Origin: Theodoxus fluviatilis
Lineage: Eukaryota > Mollusca > Gastropoda > Cycloneritida > Neritidae
Assembly: GCA_034096865.1 (NCBI GenBank)
Contig: JAWQFJ010005979.1
Coordinates: 1-64,000, forward strand
Reading direction: 5' to 3'
Length of the DNA: 64,000 bases
Positions 63,641-64,000 of this stretch are shown piece by piece. How positions within the stretch are numbered: position 1 is the stretch's first letter; each line of letters starts with the position of its first letter. A program made the position numbers and the translations under genes. Below the pieces are notes generated by a model. That model saw nothing but the letters and a program-made list of their open reading frames with translations. It had not been told where the DNA came from and ran no database searches.

Positions 63641-63764
63641 GAACATTTTCTCTATTTTAGAGAAAGAGTTTGAAAGTCATGGAATCCCTTGGAAGAACTG
63701 CCTGGCTTTTGGTGTCGACAATGTCAATGTCATGACTGGCAATCAAAAAGGGGCCGACATGTAG
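63641..63764 (+). pseudogene. hAT-type transposase exon fragment
   Basis: After a tttttcatag acceptor the frame reads ENIFSILEKEFESHGIPWKN, then CLAFGVDNVNVMTGNQKGAD to a TAG at 63762-63764. The gipW-x-n-C-x-g-x-x-x-D-N-x-x-V-M-x-G pattern is typical of hAT/ZBED-like transposases around a catalytic Asp. Sequence beyond 63764 to the window end is not recognisable as the same protein. Confidence 0.72.
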
Positions 63765-64000
63765 ATGAACTCTACTGTATCACTCATCTTGTGACAAAAC
63801 AACATGAATGACAAAAGACTGAAAATAACAGGTCAATCAGAGACTCCTGAATGCATATGAAATCTACTGCATTATCACTGATGCAACAAGGAAGATGACC
63901 AAATAGCATTTTGTCATCGCAGTGGTGAAGAGTCTGTGTGGCCTCTAATATGAATTTCTTCAACTTCTTCATTCTAATCACAATTTTCATCGTGACTCAC
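63765..64000. other. Terminal stretch, no gene seen
   Basis: The last bases (tcatcgtgactcac) echo the catcgtgagtcaaaaatgag near 63438 in inverse sense. It may be part of a small inverted-repeat element running past the window. Confidence 0.3.

Overview
This is eukaryotic nuclear DNA, most likely from a marine invertebrate and probably a mollusc. Coding exons are short and bounded by pyrimidine-ag acceptors and gt(a/g)agt donors. There are AATAAA signals, long intergenic stretches, microsatellites and very dense repeats. I see no operons, bacterial promoters or ribosome sites. The mollusc assignment is inference, drawn from LINE 3' ends, a repeat rich in tgaccttga/tcaaggtca and tRNA-headed repeats of the kind I associate with gastropods. 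No gene here proves it.

The window is a graveyard of transposable elements broken up by large minisatellites. In order it holds: a 65-bp minisatellite (1-1270); a piggyBac fragment (minus, 2322-2980); a decayed Crypton-like tyrosine-recombinase gene with a duplicated exon (3921-8065); a GC-rich spacer (8066-9500); a RAG1-like Cys-rich exon plus an unclassified DDE transposase (9506-12877) split by a tgacctt-rich repeat; a Helitron Rep remnant (13985-15981); a non-autonomous LTR retrotransposon (16545-19632); DDE-family copy A with a 3.27-kb, 50-bp-unit minisatellite inside its exon (19633-24594); a four-exon Myb/SANT-like gene (25723-31015) whose first intron carries a solo LTR with a perfect 5-bp target duplication and whose last exon runs into a 2.9-kb, 37-bp-unit array; a Tigger-like deletion derivative (34679-36095); DDE-family copies B (37306-41056) and C (43962-46166); a P-element-like transposase (46545-47790); a tRNA-headed composite repeat present twice (48440-51357 and 60348-61374), the first copy interrupted by a TTAA-flanked piggyBac derivative with a large internal palindrome; a Helitron N-terminal fragment with an in-frame 36-bp repeat (51315-52733); LINE 3' ends; a second unclassified DDE gene (55437-58055); 49-bp and 57-bp minisatellites; and a hAT fragment (63641-63760).

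The only gene model that reads without breaks is the Myb/SANT-like one: its splice phases agree across four exons and its coding length is divisible by three. Every transposase carries frameshifts, stop codons or deletions. The most striking pattern is the repeated birth of minisatellites inside coding exons, especially in the DDE family that occurs as copies A, B and C. In copy A a 50-bp piece of the catalytic-domain exon became an array of roughly 80-100 units. In copy B a 72-bp piece became six exact-length units. Short acidic repeats mark downstream exons of B and C.
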